NCBI GenBank assembly: GCA_027067785.1
Contig: JAMOVL010000034.1
Location: 1-37,680 of the forward strand
DNA length: 37,680 nucleotides
Reading direction: 5' to 3'
Source: Desulfurococcales archaeon
Lineage (GTDB): Archaea > Thermoproteota > Thermoprotei_A > Sulfolobales > Desulfurococcaceae
Positions 23,946 through 31,450 of this stretch are shown piece after piece. Every line of letters begins with the position of its first letter. Position 1 is the stretch's first letter. The notes under the pieces are model-generated. The model saw only the letters and a list, made by a program, of their open reading frames with translations, made no database searches and was not told where the DNA came from. Position numbers and translations under genes: made by a program.

Positions 23946-25292
23946 CGACTTAATATAGAGTTTCTTGTCTTCGAACATTACCTCAAAGTATCTTTGCGGG
24001 GGAGATGATAACCTCATTTTTCTGATATAGATTAATCGTTTAACCATTCTACCGGTCCTTTCAAAATTCATCTCGATAATACTGTCACACATAGTGCTGA
24101 GCCAAACGTATAGTTTTTCTTCAACGCCTTTCTCATATATCATGGATAGCATGATCGTCGCGTTTGAACTCTTAGAGTAATAGATTAGATCTCTAACGTA
24201 TCTGTGGAAATCATGGCCGAACTCCTTCCATAGACTATATAGTCCGTCGATGAATATCACTATTGGTCTGGTAAAGTCGACGATTCTATTGATTATGCTG
24301 AAGAACGAGTTTATTGTTATGGTTCTCGGATTAATTGATCTTATTTGTAGTTTTCTTCTGATATTATCTATACTGAATCCTAGGAACCTAAGGGTCTCGT
24401 ATAGTTGTTGTTCTGGCTCATCGAAACTAATGTAATATACTTGTTCTCCGTTCTTAGCCATGTTGTATGCCATGGTTAACATTAGTATTGTTTTACCTAC
24501 GCCTGACGGCCCGGTTAGGAGTGTCGATGTACCTCTTATTAATCCGCCGCCTAATATGTCGTCGAAACCAGGTATTCCTGTAGGTATCCTTATTTCGTGA
24601 TTTATACTGCTTTTTAGCTCCTTTAGGATACCGTGCGGGTGTATGATAACACCGTATTCTTTGCTTACATCTAGCTCGTAGATCATGCGTGTATGTGGTA
24701 TGTTCTTTATCTTTGCGAGTTCAATGAATCTTCTAGGAGCACCGTAGGATGGCTGTTCCATCTTTATCCTTACTATGATATCAGAGATCATTTCTGCTCT
24801 AGATCTCAAACCATGTAGAGTGCTACGGGAAATCATTAATACTATACAGTTCTTTGAGCCACAGTTCGATTTTATCATTTTCCTTATCGAGATTAGATCA
24901 GATGTTGAGGCAAACTCTATTATCGGATCGATAAAGTCTATAACTATTAATCCGGGCCCATATGTGTCGATTATATCGTTGAGAAGCTGTGAGATCGTTA
25001 TAAGTCGGTCTGAAACTGGTATTATCTCGAAAGCATAGTACTTGAATTTATCCTCAATCAAGTATTTATTGAGATCAGTTCTCAATATATTCGAAAATAT
25101 ATCTTTGATATCATTAAGCTCTAATAAAACACCAATCCATGCTACGTTTTGACCATATTTCTCCAGAACCTCTTTAGCAATGCTTGCACTGAATATTGTC
25201 TTCCCCGCACCTGTTGGTCCTTCGACAAGTATAATTGTGCCTGGCACCAATCCACCTACAATATCCCGTATGAACTCTATGTTCTTCGCCAT
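23940..25292 (-). CDS. Tandem KaiC-like RecA-superfamily ATPase
   Basis: A 450-residue protein with two KaiC/RadA-type ATPase domains. Domain 1 has Walker A EGPTGAGKT and Walker B LIVIDFIDPI. Domain 2 begins RIPTGIPGFDDILGGGL with Walker A TGPSGVGKT and Walker B VIFIDGLYSL, and is the better preserved. Archaeal relatives take part in signalling, for example next to the archaellum or kinases, but this one stands alone between convergent neighbours. I start at ATG 25292, supported by AGGTGCA; the open frame extends 28 codons further upstream with atypical Asn/Cys-rich sequence and no site. Domain 1 lacks the usual TGIPGLD entry, suggesting divergence. Confidence 0.85.
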   Translation of the reverse strand: MAKNIEFIRDIVGGLVPGTIILVEGPTGAGKTIFSASIAKEVLEKYGQNVAWIGVLLELNDIKDIFSNILRTDLNKYLIEDKFKYYAFEIIPVSDRLITISQLLNDIIDTYGPGLIVIDFIDPIIEFASTSDLISIRKMIKSNCGSKNCIVLMISRSTLHGLRSRAEMISDIIVRIKMEQPSYGAPRRFIELAKIKNIPHTRMIYELDVSKEYGVIIHPHGILKELKSSINHEIRIPTGIPGFDDILGGGLIRGTSTLLTGPSGVGKTILMLTMAYNMAKNGEQVYYISFDEPEQQLYETLRFLGFSIDNIRRKLQIRSINPRTITINSFFSIINRIVDFTRPIVIFIDGLYSLWKEFGHDFHRYVRDLIYYSKSSNATIMLSMIYEKGVEEKLYVWLSTMCDSIIEMNFERTGRMVKRLIYIRKMRLSSPPQRYFEVMFEDKKLYIKSS

Positions 25293-25462
25293 GTATATTG
25301 CACCTATTTTACACTGCAATGTATTATTATTACAGTATGAGTTATTTATCGTATTCTTTATATCGTTTAAATACACTAATTCGATTTTAAGAACAGAATA
25401 CAGGATTTTTGAAAAACACTAAAGGATACAGATATTTATGTTTCGGGAAAAGATTCTGTTTT

Positions 25463-26110
25463 CTAATCCGAAAAATAAGGATCTAGTGCTCTATCACCAG
25501 CATCTCCTAATCCGGGAACTATGAAATAATTCTCGTCAAGCTCTTCATCTACAGCACATACTATAACACGGCTCACCGCAGCGTTTCCAAGAATCCTCTT
25601 AACTCCTTCTCTACTCGCAATTACTGATACTACTATGATTTTTGATGCGCCCCTGCTTTTTAGAAGATTTACAGATTTATTGAGCGTAAAACCTGTTGCT
25701 AGCATTGGATCGAGTAGGACGACTTCTTTTTTACGGAGGTCTCGTGGGAGACGTGTATAATAGATTTCGACGTCTGGATAATCATTTTCTTTCTCGATTC
25801 TTCTCGCAGCAATTAAGCCTATGCCGGCCCAGGGCATCGATTTTATAAAACCGTATAGTAGCGGTAGTGAGGCGCCGAGTACTCCAACAGCTATTAATTC
25901 ACGAGAAGGCCTCAGCCCGTTAGCTATTCCCAGCGGTGTTTTAACGTCTATTTCCTCCCAATCGAGATGTTTGGCAACTTCAAATCCTAAGTAGAACCCT
26001 ATCTTTTCCATGTAGTCCCTAAATATAGGTGGTTCTGTCTTGTAGTTTCTGAGAATGGTTAGATAATGTTTGATCAGTGGATTATCAATTATTACAATTC
26101 TTCTATCCAT
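25463..26110 (-). CDS. upp: Uracil phosphoribosyltransferase
   Basis: Pyrimidine salvage: uracil + PRPP to UMP + PPi. It has 215 residues, the usual length. The PRPP loop VVLLDPMLATGFT and the C-terminal uracil-binding GDAGDRALDP are both intact, and the mid-region GIGLIAARRI is also family-like. ATG 26110 is preferred; a TTG four codons upstream is in frame. It is divergent from the pyroglutamyl-peptidase gene with 57 bases between. About 170 AT-rich bases separate it from the KaiC-like gene upstream on the same strand. Confidence 0.95.
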   Translation of the reverse strand: MDRRIVIIDNPLIKHYLTILRNYKTEPPIFRDYMEKIGFYLGFEVAKHLDWEEIDVKTPLGIANGLRPSRELIAVGVLGASLPLLYGFIKSMPWAGIGLIAARRIEKENDYPDVEIYYTRLPRDLRKKEVVLLDPMLATGFTLNKSVNLLKSRGASKIIVVSVIASREGVKRILGNAAVSRVIVCAVDEELDENYFIVPGLGDAGDRALDPYFSD

Positions 26111-26167
26111 TGTGCCCTGCAAACCTTTAGAACTTATAACACTATTATATTTATCGCTGGGGATAAT

Positions 26168-26815
26168 ATGAAGATCTTAATTCTAGGATATGGAAGCTAC
26201 GATGGATACTTGTTCAACTCATGCCTCGACATAGCACTTGAATTAGGTAGGAAACTAAGAGGGAGACATCGAGATACACTAGTAAAGATACTGCGTGTCT
26301 CATTAAGAGAAGTAATGGATTTCTTCCTGAACAAAGTCCAGCAGATCAATCCAGATATCATTGTCGGCCTTGGAATGTATCCTGGTGCTAGACAACCAAT
26401 ACTCGAGGCTGCAGCGATCAATATAGCTAGTTATAAGATCCCTGATGCAGATGGGGTGATACATGATTTCAAAAAACTATACAATGATGGTGAATTATTA
26501 TTGACACCATTATTTGATCCCTTAAGCATGATTAATGAGTGTAGGAAAAAAGGTCACGATATAATTGTTGGGTTGTCAGCCGGTACTTATCTCTGTAATG
26601 CTTTAGCCTATAACATTTATAGATGGAGTAGAAAAACAGGTCGTTCTGGAGTGTTCTTTCATGTTCCGATGACTACGAATACCCTTCTACGGAATAAAGC
26701 GGTCATAGATGAAAAACGTTATCCCTTAGTTCCTATTGTGGAATGTGTTGAATCGATTTATTGTGTAATAAGTAAGATACTAGATCGCTTCGAGAAGCAT
26801 TGGTCTGACAAATAA
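26168..26815 (+). CDS. pcp: Pyrrolidone-carboxylate peptidase (C15)
   Basis: A cytoplasmic cysteine peptidase that removes N-terminal pyroglutamate, useful in peptide-fermenting archaea. 215 residues. The catalytic triad is visible: Glu in RQPILEAAAINI, Cys in SAGTYLCNALAYNIY and His in GVFFHVPM. ATG 26168 follows GGGGAT; the frame is open 34 codons further upstream, but that part overlaps upp antisense and its promoter. A TATA-like TTATATTTA sits near 26145. The last 36 bases overlap the 3' end of nikR tail-to-tail. Confidence 0.93.
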   Translation: MKILILGYGSYDGYLFNSCLDIALELGRKLRGRHRDTLVKILRVSLREVMDFFLNKVQQINPDIIVGLGMYPGARQPILEAAAINIASYKIPDADGVIHDFKKLYNDGELLLTPLFDPLSMINECRKKGHDIIVGLSAGTYLCNALAYNIYRWSRKTGRSGVFFHVPMTTNTLLRNKAVIDEKRYPLVPIVECVESIYCVISKILDRFEKHWSDK

Positions 26816-27196
26816 GACTCCCTTCACACTATTGATCTCTTTAACAAGATCCCTTATTATTTGAGAATCTCCTCTAACTAGGATTGCAAGCATACATTTT
26901 TCTCTGGTTAGATGAACGTGTAGTGTTGCAATTATAATATCTATGTATTCATGCTGAATATCAGTTAGTTTTTCATCAACGCCGTGGATATCGTGGTTGT
27001 AGACTACACCTATTACTCCGGCTACTTTTCCTTTAAGCCGCCATTTATTCTCGGCTATGAACAACTGGATTGCTTCTTGGATAGCTCTAGAACGACTCTT
27101 TATTCCTAATGTTTTCATACATTCTCGTAATCCCTTATCTAGATCTTCGTTAAGGTATACTCCGAATTTCACGCCATGAGCTCTTTTTCCACTCAA
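26780..27196 (-). CDS. nikR: NikR-family nickel-responsive ribbon-helix-helix regulator
   Basis: A 138-residue protein: ribbon-helix-helix DNA-binding domain (KFGVYLNEDLDKGL, SRSRAIQEAIQLFI) and C-terminal ACT-like domain. The high-affinity nickel ligands are complete: H82 (QHEYID), H93 and H95 (LHVHL) and C101 (EKCML), with exactly the spacing of E. coli NikR. The start is taken as TTG 27196, because the upstream in-frame GTG (27205) is itself part of AGGTGA. A short inverted repeat TAGAC-AAA-GTCTA (27215-27227) lies just upstream, over the stop of the preceding gene. No nickel transporter or hydrogenase gene is in the window, so its targets are elsewhere. Confidence 0.9.
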   Translation of the reverse strand: MSGKRAHGVKFGVYLNEDLDKGLRECMKTLGIKSRSRAIQEAIQLFIAENKWRLKGKVAGVIGVVYNHDIHGVDEKLTDIQHEYIDIIIATLHVHLTREKCMLAILVRGDSQIIRDLVKEINSVKGVLFVRPMLLEAI

Positions 27197-27224
27197 TATT
27201 TTCACCTAGTTATTTAGACAAAGT

Positions 27225-28265
27225 CTAGGAAAGAATATCTGCTGTTACTCCCCAAACACGTAGCAGGAGAGGCGTGTTTGTCCATTTTTTCACTTCTTCC
27301 AAGGCATCTAGGCCGAACATTTCTCCGGAAGATGTTATCACGTGGGCCCCCACTATGTTTTTCTGCGGGTCAAGCAGTATCTTGGCTTCATCACGAGAAC
27401 CTCTTTTCTTAACCGTTACATAGAGGAACTTATAACTTGCAATGTCCTTATTTTTGAGAAGCTCGTTTACGACATCCATGTCAAACGCATCAATCTTTGA
27501 ATCAGCTAATAGCTTGGAATTGAAGAGTATCTGGGCGACTGTCACAGGATCAGCTAGTTTAAGACTTCCTTCCTCAATGGATATTTTAGGCTTAGGCGTC
27601 TCTACTACTGTTTCGGCTGGCTTCTCAACCAGTGTTTCAGGCTGGACTTGTTCCTCTATTTTTGCCGCTATAGGCTTCGTCTCCTCCGCCGCGGGTACAG
27701 GTGTTGTCTCACTAACACTCGGGACGGTCTCGGCTATGACTTCTGGGCGTTCTTCTATACGTGTGCCTCTTATTTCTTCTACTTCCTTACGTGCTCTTTC
27801 CAAGAGTTTCCTTAGAATAACTGGTTCTTTTTCTCCAGGCTTATATTTGCGGTCGACAGGCCCATTTCTTCCAAGATAGGATCTTAGTTCTTGTACAAAC
27901 TTATTTACGAGCCCTGCTATTGCTCTCCTATTCTCGCCGGAGATTTCTATGGTTAGGTTAACGGTTGTCGTCCCCGGGAATAATACTTGGAGCTTAGCGT
28001 TTATCCGTATTTCAACAGTTGAACCGACAGCCTCAATCATTATGTCGTAATCGTCTAGGAGTTCTACTCTGAATAATAAGATGTCGCGAAACCTTGTTAG
28101 CCCTTTCCTCAGATTTATTTCCGCCAATACACCTTCTTTGGCTCTTTTAACGCTTCTGACAAAAGATAAGTACTTCAATAGTTCTTCTAGATCGATTAAA
28201 CCCAGTCTAACCCTATCTATTTCTAACGGTGAAACTACTACTCTTTTAAAAACTAGTGATGACAC
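27225..28265 (-). CDS. Modular protein of unknown function with Pro/Glu-rich linker
   Basis: 346 residues in three parts. Residues 1-150 look alpha/beta, with a hot-dog or SRPBCC-like strand pattern (FRDILLFRVELLDDYDIMIEAVG, EIRINAKLQVLFPGTTTVNLTIEISG) and a long helix VNKFVQELRSYL. Residues 150-235 are a charged helix followed by a linker rich in Pro, Glu, Thr and Val. Residues 235-346 are a compact C-terminal domain (DPVTVAQILFNSKLLADSKIDAFDMDVVNELL, KILLDPQKNIVGAHVITSSGEMFGLDALEEV). No signal peptide or membrane helix. GTG 28265 follows GGTGA; TATA-like GATATATAAT is near 28296-28306. I do not recognise the family; membrane- or lipid-related roles would be guesses. Confidence 0.7.
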   Translation of the reverse strand: MSSLVFKRVVVSPLEIDRVRLGLIDLEELLKYLSFVRSVKRAKEGVLAEINLRKGLTRFRDILLFRVELLDDYDIMIEAVGSTVEIRINAKLQVLFPGTTTVNLTIEISGENRRAIAGLVNKFVQELRSYLGRNGPVDRKYKPGEKEPVILRKLLERARKEVEEIRGTRIEERPEVIAETVPSVSETTPVPAAEETKPIAAKIEEQVQPETLVEKPAETVVETPKPKISIEEGSLKLADPVTVAQILFNSKLLADSKIDAFDMDVVNELLKNKDIASYKFLYVTVKKRGSRDEAKILLDPQKNIVGAHVITSSGEMFGLDALEEVKKWTNTPLLLRVWGVTADILS

Positions 28266-28374
28266 TTATTGTCACCTTTTTCCATATCCTATTATATATC
28301 AATGACGTAATAGATATAAGTATATATTTTGTCACGTAGTATATTATTGGGCCGTTATATCATTGTACTATTCA

Positions 28375-29214
28375 TTATGATGTTCCCACATCTATCTGTA
28401 CGGTATCGTTTGCTAAATCAATTGAGAAATTCGTCAATGAAGTGGGTCCGAGATTTTCTATTTTTGTATTTATAGGCAATTGTTTCTTTTCCAAATAATA
28501 ATGAACAGTTGAACTCATAAATACTATGCTTTTACCAGTGGTTAGCTTATAGTAATCATAGTACTTGTCACCACTGTTTTCCTTATTATCTCTTCTATAA
28601 TATATGAAGTATCCCTCAATAATCCTATTATCACGTACTGGATTGATACCTAGTATCCCTATAGCTATTCCGTGCTTAACGATCTCTGGATTCTCCACTA
28701 CTTTCCCAAGTATTTCCTCAGGGATCTTCCGGAAATCCTTACTTGATAAATATTTGACCAATCCATACGTATCAGATCTTCCGTCCTGATAATTCGTAAA
28801 GAACCCCGTAAAAGTACCATTCATGATTAGCCACACATCATAATTGTCATCTGTATAGAAGTGAAACGGGTGTGTGTCATTAAGCGCTTTGCTATAGCCT
28901 GGAGACGCTAGTCTTGCGTGGACTAAAAGCGCCGCAGTACTATTCTTTTTTCCGAGATATCCCAGAATACTGATTAGTTGATCGTATCCTTTGTTATCAG
29001 AATATATTGGTTCTAATGATTTGTACTCGTAGACCATGTTACTTGTTATTACGGTATATCCCCATCCATCATTATGCCTCCTCTTCTTACCATTAGTGCG
29101 TTCTGCCAAAAACGGATCGTACTCGGCAGCTCTTCGTAGCGATTCTATGAGATCTAGGGGTAGCTTTGACCTTATATCATCTTTTGAAAAAACAGCTACG
29201 ATCATCCTGCACAT
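28375..29214 (-). CDS. Class II glutamine amidotransferase-like (Ntn hydrolase)
   Basis: A 279-residue stand-alone GATase-II domain. Cys2 after the initiator Met (MCRMIVAVF) is the nucleophile. Family blocks follow: RRHNDGWGYTVI, LLVHARLASPG, DTHPFHF and LIMNGTFTGF. Enzymes of this YafJ/EgtC-like group hydrolyse gamma-glutamyl or similar amides; the substrate here is unknown, and no synthetase or transferase partner is fused or adjacent. ATG 29214 is the only start giving Cys at position 2. Upstream neighbour on the same strand is the SAM hydroxide adenosyltransferase, 40 bases away. Confidence 0.85.
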   Translation of the reverse strand: MCRMIVAVFSKDDIRSKLPLDLIESLRRAAEYDPFLAERTNGKKRRHNDGWGYTVITSNMVYEYKSLEPIYSDNKGYDQLISILGYLGKKNSTAALLVHARLASPGYSKALNDTHPFHFYTDDNYDVWLIMNGTFTGFFTNYQDGRSDTYGLVKYLSSKDFRKIPEEILGKVVENPEIVKHGIAIGILGINPVRDNRIIEGYFIYYRRDNKENSGDKYYDYYKLTTGKSIVFMSSTVHYYLEKKQLPINTKIENLGPTSLTNFSIDLANDTVQIDVGTS

Positions 29215-29254
29215 CCGTATTCACCATTATTAATGGTAGGGTCTTAGGAACTCT

Positions 29255-30049
29255 TTATTTATAGATCTTTACTTTCTCACCCGTCTCAACCTTGAGGATA
29301 TCCGCTGCACTTGATTTATTGATGCCTATTTCGAAGTAGCCCCAGGAATTGATGTAGCATGCAACTTCTCCTTCCGGTACATTACTGAAGCTACGAACGT
29401 ATGGGCATTCAAAGCCACGGGATCCGAGGATAACGTTGATTTTATCGCCTATTTTTACACCTATTTTCTCTACGAGCTCTTTCTTTATGTTGCTCATAAT
29501 ATTGCCGAAATGATCAATGTATATGATCCTGCCTTCGACACTGTTACCTCTGATCATTGGTGCTGGAATATCTATTTTCACGTATTCATCGATTGGCCTG
29601 CCCAGCTGTTCAGGCTTGATCCCACGAGATAGCCATGCAGCTATTGGTGCGAATATGTCCCTGCCGTGGAAAGTACCTGAAACCTCCGGGAGTCTAAATG
29701 GCGATTCCGATACATCATATAGGCCTATTACACCGTCTTCTTTGGCCAGCAACGATAAACACCCATTATCAGGGCCCACGAGATAATAGTTTCTGGTCAC
29801 AATAAGGATCGCGCGGCGCGAGCTACCGACACCTGGGTCTACTACGCAGGTAAAGATTGTTCCTTTGGGAAAATACTTTGCTGATACGAGGAGGATTACT
29901 GCCGCAGCGTTTATATCGAATTTTCTCACATTATGTGTAAGATCAATTATTTCGGCACCTGGGTTGATCGATTTAATAACGCCCTTCATAACACCAACAT
30001 ACGGATCTCTAAGGCCAAAATCAGTTATTAGAACCACTGGTCCAACCAA
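29255..30049 (-). CDS. S-adenosylmethionine hydroxide adenosyltransferase (DUF62/SAM hydrolase)
   Basis: It uses a metal-free activated hydroxide to cleave SAM to adenosine and methionine; related to bacterial fluorinase and chlorinase. 264 residues, normal length. Visible motifs are LITDFGLRDPYVGVMKG (Asp contacts ribose), CVVDPGVGSSRR, PDNGCLS, SGTFHGRDIFAP and YIDHFGNIMSN. The fluorinase-specific insertion is not seen, so hydrolysis is the likely reaction. It is the first gene of a minus-strand pair. Its upstream region holds the two small-RNA candidates and tRNA-Ile on the opposite strand. Confidence 0.92.
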   Translation of the reverse strand: MVGPVVLITDFGLRDPYVGVMKGVIKSINPGAEIIDLTHNVRKFDINAAAVILLVSAKYFPKGTIFTCVVDPGVGSSRRAILIVTRNYYLVGPDNGCLSLLAKEDGVIGLYDVSESPFRLPEVSGTFHGRDIFAPIAAWLSRGIKPEQLGRPIDEYVKIDIPAPMIRGNSVEGRIIYIDHFGNIMSNIKKELVEKIGVKIGDKINVILGSRGFECPYVRSFSNVPEGEVACYINSWGYFEIGINKSSAADILKVETGEKVKIYK

Positions 30050-30118
30050 TCTAAACCACCGCTTACCCGAGTATCATCAAAGATTAGGTTATATTAAGCA
30101 AAAATAAATGATACTAGT

Positions 30119-30187
30119 GGTTGCCGGGGATGGAGCCGATGGGCGGGCTGAACAGTGATGAACCATTGTAGCCACAACCCGGCAACC
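30119..30187 (+). ncRNA. Candidate structured small RNA with K-turn signature
   Basis: A GC-rich island in an AT-rich spacer. A perfect ten-base stem GGTTGCCGGG (30119-30128)/CCCGGCAACC (30178-30187) closes a 49-base interior. The interior contains CTGA (30148-30151), three bases, then GTGATGA (30155-30161), the D'/C' K-loop arrangement bound by L7Ae. A TATA-like TTATATTA is centred near 30092, 26-27 bases before the stem, as expected for initiation at its first base. External C and D boxes are not convincing, so this is not a plain C/D guide. The reading frame on the other strand looks spurious. Confidence 0.5.
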
Positions 30188-30224
30188 CATGAAGCTTATA
30201 ACCATGCAAAAATAATCACCTATA

Positions 30225-30290
30225 CAGGCCCGATGACAGGCAGCGGATAAACGGATCATAAGATGAAGACACATCACGGGGAGGGCCAAA
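30225..30290 (+). ncRNA. Second candidate small RNA, possible C/D-like
   Basis: GGCCC (30227-30231) pairs with GGGCC (30283-30287). CCGATGA, a box C-like core, abuts the 5' arm, and another GATGA lies at 30262-30266 (C'-like). D and D' boxes are poor (GGGA, ATCA). A TATA-like GCTTATAACC is centred near 30198, about 26 bases before the element. ACA shortly after the 3' arm also leaves an H/ACA reading open. Lower confidence than its neighbour; it could be the leader of tRNA-Ile instead. Confidence 0.3.
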
Positions 30291-30294
30291 CAAA

Positions 30295-30303
30295 TTTATA
30301 AAC
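30295..30303 (+). promoter_or_regulatory. Probable TATA box of tRNA-Ile
   Basis: TTTATAAAC is centred about 45 bases before the tRNA, like the other two tRNA promoters. Confidence 0.55.
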
Positions 30304-30342
30304 TAAGAACACGGTTACAACACTAATCGGAAAAGAACCAGC

Positions 30343-30423
<81 letters not shown>

Positions 30424-30473
30424 CGCTATGAAAAACATTTTAAAAACTATATACTTAATTGGTGTAAGAATTA

Positions 30474-31326
30474 GTGTTCACACACGATCAAAAGTATGGA
30501 TTTCGCATTATTCTTGATCATATTCGTCTTTCAAATTTAAGTATATACAACGAGGCTTTACTACTTGCAAGTAAGGGTTACGGGTACAAAAAGATTACAA
30601 AAATGCTTTGTAAAAAATATAATATGAGAATAAATTACTCTACAGTATATAAATGGATACACAATCTTAATTCTCCATTAGGTCGTTACAATTACCCGGA
30701 AATATCTCCGGATTTATCATATGTTATAGGTGCATGGCTTGGAGATGGCACACTTGCATATAGAAAATCAAAACACGAATATATTGTAAAATTGCTTGTA
30801 AAAGATTATGATTTCGCAAAAGAATGGGGTAGAAGACTATCACGTGCACTCCAACGTAGCAGACCATACAAACCTGTTTGGGACAAGACTAACAAGCGTT
30901 GGTGTGTTAGAGGGTATAGTAAAATATTATATCTACTTTTGTTTGAGACACGTAGAAATTTATCAGTTATAAAAGAAATCGTATCTTCTTATCCAGCTGA
31001 AGCTATACGTGGGTTTTTTGACGCAGAAGGAAGTGTGATTAATAATCCACCAACTATTATCGCTTGCAATACAAGACTTGATATAATAATATTATTTAAA
31101 AAAACTATTATCAAAAATTTCTATTAAATCTAAGATTTCTATGCGACACAGAAAACCAGTCATGAAATGCCCAAAAACAGGAAAAATCTACTTAAGGAGA
31201 ACTAGTACACTATATTGTTTAAAAATAACACATATTGATGAAATAATCAAATATTCTAATATGGTAGGATTTTCGATTGAAAGAAAACAATCCAGATTGA
31301 AATGTTTCTTAAAGAATAGAACATAG
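30474..31326 (+). pseudogene. HTH-LAGLIDADG homing endonuclease, frameshifted
   Basis: Two frames make one protein of about 283 residues. The first (30474-31127, GTG start, GGTG upstream) has a helix-turn-helix region (LLASKGYGYKKITKML...STVYKWIHNL, about 30-64) and both catalytic dodecapeptides, SYVIGAWLGDGTL (82-94) and AEAIRGFFDAEGSV (175-188), with acidic residues intact. The second (to 31326) supplies the C-terminal part. Skipping one base in an A7 run at 31098-31104 joins them smoothly (LFKK then LLSKISIKSKISMRHRKP). The shift removes about the last 70 residues, so the product is probably inactive unless slippage or a sequencing error explains it. TATA-like ACTATATAC at 30446-30454. Confidence 0.82.
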
Positions 31327-31423
31327 TCATGTTTACTCTCCATATAATATACATTGATTTCTCAAAGTGTTTCATTCTAATGTTGTAAGGAATTTTATAT
31401 TAATTTTAATTAAGATTCATAAA

Positions 31424-31450
31424 TTCGAATCCCCCCGGGCCCACTATTCT
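31424..31450 (+). repeat. Right copy of tRNA-Ile 3'-end direct repeat
   Basis: T loop TTCGAAT, CCCCC, the acceptor strand CGGGCCC, A73 and CTATTCT, with no tRNA sequence before it. The last bases include the TAG stop (31444-31446) of the minus-strand gene. The two differences from the left copy lie in the T loop and T stem. Confidence 0.85.

Larger units (their letters stand above)
30424..31450 (+). mobile_element. 1027-bp tRNA-Ile-associated insertion carrying a LAGLIDADG gene
   Basis: The segment is bounded by the tRNA-Ile gene on the left and a second copy of its 3' end on the right (31424-31450). It is clearly more AT-rich than the flanks. Its only coding content is a frameshifted helix-turn-helix/LAGLIDADG gene; no integrase, transposase or terminal inverted repeat is seen. 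Removing one repeat unit would leave tRNA-Ile directly abutting the TAG stop of the convergent gene at 31444, a compact ancestral layout. Bases 31327-31423 are AT-rich and hold nothing recognisable. Confidence 0.72.

Noticed and set aside
25293-25376. 28-codon N-terminal extension of the KaiC-like protein
   Set aside because: Asn/Cys-rich low-complexity translation; AGGTGCA directly precedes the internal ATG 25292.
26066-26167. 34-codon N-terminal extension of the pyroglutamyl peptidase
   Set aside because: It overlaps the upp gene and its promoter, has no ribosome binding site, and the family starts at MKILILGYG.
28266-28374. Repeated GTGACAA upstream of the 346-residue orphan
   Set aside because: Only two copies, one of which is the ribosome binding site; not distinguishable from chance.
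30089-30289. Open frame of 66 codons on the minus strand
   Set aside because: It covers the two structured, GC-rich RNA candidates; composition follows the stems rather than codon bias.
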